Assembly (NCBI GenBank): GCA_030490835.1
Contig: CM059972.1
Coordinates: 43,999,452-44,063,451 of the forward strand
Source of the DNA: Annona cherimola
Lineage: Eukaryota; Streptophyta; Magnoliopsida; Magnoliales; Annonaceae
Direction of reading: 5' to 3'
DNA length: 64,000 nt
A program made the translations under genes and the position numbers. The notes below the pieces were generated by a model. It was not told the DNA's origin and did not search any database. It saw only the letters and a program-made list of their open reading frames with translations. Below are positions 58,401-64,000 of this stretch, one piece after another (positions within the stretch are counted from its first letter, which is position 1; each line of letters begins with the position of its first letter).

Positions 58401-60810
58401 AGGTTTCCTCCAATTGCTAGTCGAACTCTTGTTAAGCGTCTACTACTGAATGGTGAGAAATGCATTTAAAATAAAAAATGCTTGTTTATTGAGTTTCGAC
58501 TTATGTTTTATTTTCCCCAACCATAGACAAGTACAACACAGGCCACATAGGAAAGGAAAAGACTATGAAGAAAACTTTATAACAGGTTGGTCTACATATG
58601 GTATGAATGGATATATGGTAGGAAATTATCAAAGTTTGTATATGAAATGATCAGGCTAAAAAGACCTGTATTGTAGAAGGACAAGTTAGAATATTATCAA
58701 TGAGATTTGAAAGTTTGACGATAAGTGTGTGTCTAATGGAATTTTCAAAATATGTATGTATGAAATATATAGATCGAAAGAACTTTTGATGTAGATAAGT
58801 TAGTTATTATGACATGAATAATTATGTGAAATTGATGTCAAGAATGTTGGAAATATGTGGAAAATAAGCCAAGTCTATGTTTTGATGATTAACAAATCAA
58901 TTTGAGTAAGTTTTGGTTACTAATATGTTTGTGGAAATGACTTAAGGTTATAAATTTGAAGAATATGAAGCATGGCAAGTCAAGTCGATTTCTAAGTCGA
59001 CTCAGGCATCGACTTAGGCCAAGTCGTTCCCCAAGTCGACTCCAGCAGCAACTTCAAGATGCCATTTTCTTCCAGAGCTGAAATCAATAATGAGAGGTGC
59101 CGAAGTCGCATCCCAAGTCGACTCCGCTTGCGACTTGAGGTGAAGTTGCAGACCAAGTCGACTCCAGTCGCGACTTGGAGGTGTCATTTCTGTCCAGAGT
59201 TGAAATCGAGGAGCAGAGCTGCCGAAGTCGGAGACGAAGTCGACTCCGCATGCGACTTGGGTGAAGTCGTAGACCAAGTCGACTCTAGTATCGACTTCAG
59301 TTGGACAGGGCAGAAACTTCAGAAGCCAAATCGGGGATTAGATCGATTTCAAGGTAGAACTTGAGTCAAGTTGAAGATCAAGTCGACTTCGATGTTCGAC
59401 TTGGAACATATGAAGACTAATCCAAGTCCAAAGAAAGCAAGATGCATGAATTCAACTATTCTAATCAAAATTTATTGGACTTGTTCATGAATACAAAAGA
59501 TTCAAGACTCAAGAACTCAAGGTTTGTAAATCATGGAGCTAAAGGACATTAAGCTAGAATGATAACACAGTGGTCCAAAGAGATATAAATCAAGGAAGAA
59601 ACAACCAAACATGAAGAAACTCAAGCAAGCAAAGCATTCCAAGGATTTCAAGTTCATCAAGCAAGCTGTCGAGGTGAAGTCGCACCCGAAGTCGACTCCA
59701 CCTGCGACTTGGGTCAAGTCGAGGACCAAGTCAACCCAGACTGGAACTTGAAGAAGCAACGGACAGGCGAAGTCGCACCCGAAGTCGACTCCACCTTCGA
59801 CTTGGGTCGCAACAGTCGGAAAATTTTTGAACATTGGCGCATTAAATGCGCGCCACCTACCCCCAAATGTTCGGATTCCCTTCACAATTATAAAAGACAT
59901 TCAATATGAATGAGGAGGGTAGCTGAGAATTCATTAAGTGTGCATAACTCCTATCTTCAAGAGCATTAAGTGATCAAGCCAACATTGAGAAGAAGAACTT
60001 TGCTTCCAAACTGCCAAGAGCTGCTTGCTAAATCTCTAAGCCTACACTACAAGTTCTTCTCTACACCAAATCTGTATCTACACAACAGTAACGTGTAGAA
60101 ACTTTTTTTTGTTATTACTTGTTGTATTGAACTTGTTTTAGCTTGGGTAGCTAAGAACAAGTGTAAGCAAAGTAGTGTGTGATTGGAGTTGAACTCGTCA
60201 CCTACTTGTGCTGTGTATTGTTGATGCCCCCTAGAGCTAGAATCTAGAAGAGAGCAGAGGCTCTGGTTGTATATGCCCCCTAGAGCTAGAATCTAGAAGA
60301 GAGTGGAGACTCTAGTTGTATTCGCGGAATACATAGTGGAACCCAAGTCACAAGGGGTGTGAGCTTGGAAGAGTGAAGTAGGGAGGTTGCCCGAACCACT
60401 ATAAAATCTTATGTGTTCATTTTCGTTTCTGCTTTTTATATTATTGCTCTCATTTAGTTTCTTCATAAAGGGGACTACATTAATCCGGGGTAAAGTTTCT
60501 ATTTAAGTTGTAAATTTTTAAATACCCAATTCACCCCTCCCCTCTTGGGTAACTGCCATTAACTCGGGACCAACAAAGAATGTGTTCATATATATGATGT
60601 TATGTAATGAGATATTATGAGTATCATGTGTAAAGTTGATGACAAGTGTTTGTTATGTGATGAAAGAAAAGGAATGAAAGAAATTTTTTTTTTGGATGAC
60701 ATCCAATTAAAAATCCTGCCGTGTGATCAGGGCAACAATTCTGAGTCATGTTTACCAGTCAATAAGGATCCTGGTGTAAGGCTTCTAGGCACCCGGGTCG
60801 GGGCGCCACA
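55461..60810 (+). mobile_element. giant solo LTR F3, carrying a second solo LTR
   Basis: TGTGAAACCCCG...GGGGCGCCACA, flanked by a perfect duplication ACACA (55456-55460 and 60811-60815). Without the insert at 58845-60575 it is ~3.6 kb. It holds the 43-bp mini-exon 57051-57093 (TTTGTATAG before, GTAAGCAAG after) and CAGGGCAACAATTCTGA near 60730. It is inserted in the head of E copy C. Its text is clearly more diverged from F1 and F2 than those are from each other. Confidence 0.88.
58845..60575 (+). mobile_element. 1.7-kb solo LTR rich in GTCGAC palindromes
   Basis: TGTTGGAAAT...GGGACCAACA with a perfect duplication AAGAA (58840-58844 and 60576-60580). It contains many AAGTCGACTCC/GCGACTTGG words (58980-59400, 59675-59815). 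A 53-bp tandem pair beginning GATGCCCCCTAGAG lies at 60223-60328, and a TATAAAAG box near 59889. The TGTTGG...CCAACA ends and the stem-like motifs are commonest in Ty1/copia LTRs, but with no internal part the superfamily is an inference. Confidence 0.88.
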
Positions 60811-62252
60811 ACACAAGTATACATGCTGATCAAGTAATAAATAGTGACTAGAGTTTCATTCCCATGAGAATTCTGTCAAACCCAATACACTCTCAAAATT
60901 CAATTGTCTTAAGTGAGCTGGCAATAAATAGAATTCTTGTTTAAAGAACTAAATTCAACTAAACTAAATTAAACAGAAGTTAATCAAGGACGAGATGGCT
61001 ATTGGAGAGATTATCTTGGGATAGATAAGATGGATGAGAGTATGAATTGATTGACATTGCTATGTCAATTCGGTTCCTTTTTAAGTTAGTTGTGTAGAAA
61101 TTATTAATCTAAGTTTATCTATATTCATATATGTCTTCCGATATATACAAACCTAATCCTATTTTATTTATTTTCTATGTTCCCATGTACCTAACTAAAA
61201 CAAAGCTAATAACCACTTAACTTAATCAAGATTACACAAGATTAATAGGTATATTTCTATCCGTATTAACATCTACTCAACATAACAGTTGAAAAACCTG
61301 TGCCTTATATATGGATCTCATCCAAAATTCACTCTTTCAAGCATAAATTTGGATATTAAATTAATCTACAAGGTTGCAAAGCTTGGCAATGCATTAAGCA
61401 TGACATATAAGGATAATCTCTTGCAACACAAATTACAGCACAACTATAACCACATTTAAGCATAAGGAAACTAAATAACAATATTTATAATATCAAATCA
61501 TTTATATCTCTCACCACAAGAAAATTCAGCCTAAAAATACGACTTTAAATCCTTTCGAAATCAAGTTTACAATCATCCCAAGGAAGGAGAATAATAAAAA
61601 TAAAAAGAGGGATGAGAAGAGGAGATGAAACTCTATGAATTTGCAATAGACAACTTGTTCTCCACTTGCTCTTCTCTTCTTGCCTTGAATCCTTGATATT
61701 TCTCCTTCTCCCATGGGAGCCACAAGCCCTAGAAGTTTTTTGTTTAGAAAACCCTAAAAGATATGTTTAGATCTCCAAGGATCGAAGTGCAACACGTGTA
61801 AAAATTCACACATGAGGGGGTTGGCACTGTGGCGCCAAGCTGTCTGGAAGCTTGCCAATTAGGTTATCTCAAAAATTTTGGAATGGTAGTTTGGTGAGGC
61901 CAGGGCGCTAACCTCACTGGAATGAAAATCATCTTTAACTTGCAATGCACTTTCTTCTCTCCATCCCTTCATTTGACCATAAAGTTCAAGAGATAAATCA
62001 TATCTTTTTACTTATAAAAAAGATAAAATAAGTGAATGCATTCCTAAATGATCTAATTCAATTATTAACAAGTTAAAATGACATGATTTACATGGATTTT
62101 AGCTCAAAATGCATGAAATTTACACAAAATGTATGAAATGCAGAAATGATGAAAACTAATACAAAACTTATGTAAATTTGTATGTTTCACTTAAATTAGC
62201 ATTTCAAATGAGTGCAAAATGAGTTTTGATAACTCTGTAAAAATAGAGTTAT
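60811..62252 (+). repeat. 'E' repeat copy C (forward)
   Basis: Head ACACAAGTATACATGCTGATC, AAGTAATAAATAGTG and CATTCCCATGAGAAT. A body follows with TGTTCCCATGTACC, CTATCCGTATTAAC and AACCTGTGCC. The tail contains TTAGCATTTCAAATGAG and ends in the hairpin at 62228-62253. The first bases lie before F3, at ~55415-55460. No coding capacity. Confidence 0.6.
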
Positions 62253-63475
62253 CAGAAAGCATTCCTGATGAAATTCAATGTGCAAGAAGGGTGAGAGCAA
62301 GTGGAAATCAAGAAAGTTGTAATTCAAGAAATTGTGTTTAAGTGAAGTGGCGATCCAGCACCAATCATCTGGTGCCTCGGCTCTGCTAACCGCCATACCA
62401 AAAGCTATAAAAGACTTCTACAAAGCATGTCGAGAAAGTTTGGCACGTGTCTCGCTCTATTTCCATGGGATATAAGTACATATTTCATGTCTTTACTAGA
62501 GGAGTTTTAGGGTTCGTGGCTGCTGAGCGTGGAGGAGAAAAATCTAGAGCTTCAAAGAAGGAGAGAAGAACAAGTGGAGAACAAGATGTTCATTGCTATC
62601 CCACAGAGTCTCATCTCTCTTCTCATTTATAATATTCTCCTCACTTGAGATTATTGTAAATTTTAATTTGATGGGATTTAAAGTCATGTTTTTGAGCTGA
62701 ATTTTTCTGTGGTGGGAGATATGGAGGAATTAATGTTATAGACTATGTTATTTAGTTTTCTTGTGCTTAAATGAAAATATAGTTGTGCTGTAACTTTGGT
62801 TGCAGGAGATTACCTTTATATATCATGCTTAATGCTTTTGTAAACTTGACCATCTTATAGATTAATTTAATACCTAAATTTTTCCCATCAAAAAAAAAAA
62901 AAAAAAAAAAAAACCTAAATTTTCTCTTGAAAAAGAAAGATTTGGATGAGATCCATATATAAGGCATAAGTTTTCCAACTATTGTTGTGTTACATGTTAA
63001 TATGGATAGGAATATGCATATTAACCCCATATAATCTTGATTAAGTTATGTGGTTATCAGCCTTATTTTACTTGGTTGCATGTAAACATAACAATCAACT
63101 AAAACAGGGTTAGGTTTATATGTGTTGAAAAACATACATGAATATAAATGGACCTAGATTAGTAATCTCTGCACAACTAACGTAAAAAGGAACTAATTTA
63201 ACATCTCTATGAGTCAATGAATGCGTACTTCCATCCATATTAATCATCTCAAGGAAAACTCACTAGTAGTTATCCCTCCATTAATCATTTACTGCTTTAC
63301 TTAGTTTAGTTTGAATTTAATACAATTCTCATTTAATTTTTCAATTCACTTAAGATAATTGAATTTGAGGTAGTACCACATTTTAACACAATCCTTGTGA
63401 GAATGATACTCTACTCACTCTTTATGACTTGATCAACACGTATACTTGTGTTGAACCGAGTAAATTAATTAGAGA
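62253..63475 (-). repeat. 'E' repeat copy D (reverse)
   Basis: Complemented, it runs collinear with copy C from the head (CACAAGTATACGTGTTGATC at ~63430-63450) down to about 62500, including the exon-like block GGAGAAC and AAGATG (62575-62590). Between 62253 and ~62490 it no longer matches C. C and D therefore form inverted arms with an unmatched centre of about 0.7-1 kb. Confidence 0.6.
62873..62923. mobile_element. 31-bp poly(A) retro-insertion with 10-bp duplication
   Basis: CCTAAATTTT (62873-62882), then TCCCATC plus 24 A, then CCTAAATTTT again (62914-62923). Copy C has the empty site at ~61337-61350: its text continues straight through at the equivalent point. This is the hallmark of target-primed retroposition of an RNA 3' end. 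Confidence 0.8.
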
Positions 63476-63719
63476 TACAAGTAGCTCGTTAGCAAGATGT
63501 GAGTTAAAGCTCAATTTTTGGTACTTTGAAGAAAAATCACATGGAACTCATTTTTGAAAGCTTACACATGTTGGAGAGTCCAAGATTAAACGATGACTAT
63601 CCTTTGGTTATTCTTCCTTGTAATTTTCAAATTACGACTCTCAAGCACTTAAGAGCAAGTATTATATCAAGCTTGAAAGTATGCAAGGTTGCTGAATTTC
63701 AATTCATATTGAAGCATCA
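63476..63719. other. unassigned AT-rich stretch
   Basis: Between E copy D and the LTR starting at 63720. It holds a 71-codon ORF without recognisable motifs. The base composition is like the surrounding repeats. Nothing can be assigned. Confidence 0.4.
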
Positions 63720-64000
63720 TGTGACACCTAGGACATTTTGAGACCAATAAATGTAAATTAGGAATTATATAATTATTAATTATATGCCTTGAGTTGGATG
63801 GATGAGATTAGGGCAAATGACTAAGCAATGTGATTAAGTTAATCACTCTTACTTAACTTGGATTAGTGTGCACAAAAAGACAAATATGGTGTATGAAATG
63901 ATGAGTTGGCATGCTTATGAATTCCATTATTCATGTTATTTTGTTAATAATTATTGGGTAAGTTAGGTTATTGCTTGATAACTTCCTAACTTGAAGTGTA
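63720..64000 (+). mobile_element. giant-class LTR F4, cut by window end
   Basis: TGTGACACCTAGGAC resembles the starts of F0-F3 (TGTGA-ACCC), and the following AT-rich text has the same character. Only 281 bp are inside the window, so the right end and duplication cannot be checked. Confidence 0.5.

Noticed and set aside
59014..59364. ORFs on both strands in the GTCGAC-rich LTR
   Set aside because: By-product of the palindromic array; mirrored strands, no domain.
62228..62253. Tail hairpin of the E repeat as a Helitron 3' end
   Set aside because: The stem is AT-rich, no CTRR follows, and no TC start or A/T insertion pattern was found.

Overview
This is nuclear DNA from a flowering plant. It is AT-rich, holds one intron-containing plant gene fragment (an endosomal NHX5/NHX6-type Na+/H+ antiporter), and is otherwise almost entirely transposable elements stacked inside one another, with an old endogenous plant pararetrovirus (Caulimoviridae-type) fragment. 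Nothing bacterial (operons, CRISPR, ribosomal operons) is visible. The species cannot be named from the sequence.

Left part (1-21.7 kb). The minus-strand NHX gene begins at 2605 and runs off the left edge; six exons are readable, and its third intron has the signature of a rare U12-type AT-AC intron. Next come a 4.8-kb Ty3/gypsy chromovirus-type element lacking reverse transcriptase and RNase H (3687-8463, target duplication CCTAG), which landed in the tip of a hAT-like element, and an AT-rich reverse LTR-like stretch. A PIF/Harbinger-type MITE (12818-13098) and a 5.3-kb hAT-like composite (13120-18396) follow. The composite carries caulimovirid coat-protein and movement-protein remnants around an inverted viral intergenic/promoter segment, all between 470-bp direct repeats. 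Then come tandem AT-rich repeats with a solo LTR (19199-20366) and two more MITE copies, one split by a hAT element with a perfect 8-bp target duplication.

Middle part (21.7-55.2 kb). A decayed Athila-like Ty3/gypsy element (25182-28570) is cut inside its integrase, and its reading frame resumes at 54319. The 25.7 kb between is one ~4-kb solo LTR (F0) that collected further insertions: a reverse LTR of the same class (R2, itself hit by a 1.6-kb solo LTR and an LTR plus 'E' repeat block), a complete young Tekay/Del-type chromovirus (40615-49313, LTRs apparently identical, TSD GTCGT) and another ~4-kb solo LTR (F2, 50122-54060). A tRNA-like SINE sits in the distal integrase remnant.

Right part (55.2-64 kb). 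Inverted copies of the 'E' repeat (possibly an Athila-type LTR) flank a further giant solo LTR (F3, 55461-60810), which holds a 1.7-kb solo LTR full of GTCGAC palindromes. Another LTR of the giant class starts at 63720 and leaves the window.

The giant LTRs share an internal layout: a purine-rich block ending in GTAAGT, a 43-45-bp mini-exon bounded by TGTATAG and GTAAGCAAG, and a distal block containing GGGCAACAATCCTGA. This looks like a conserved spliced leader inside the LTRs. Apart from NHX, no host gene is supported; the NHX part visible is intact, while all transposon and viral ORFs carry stops, frameshifts or deletions.
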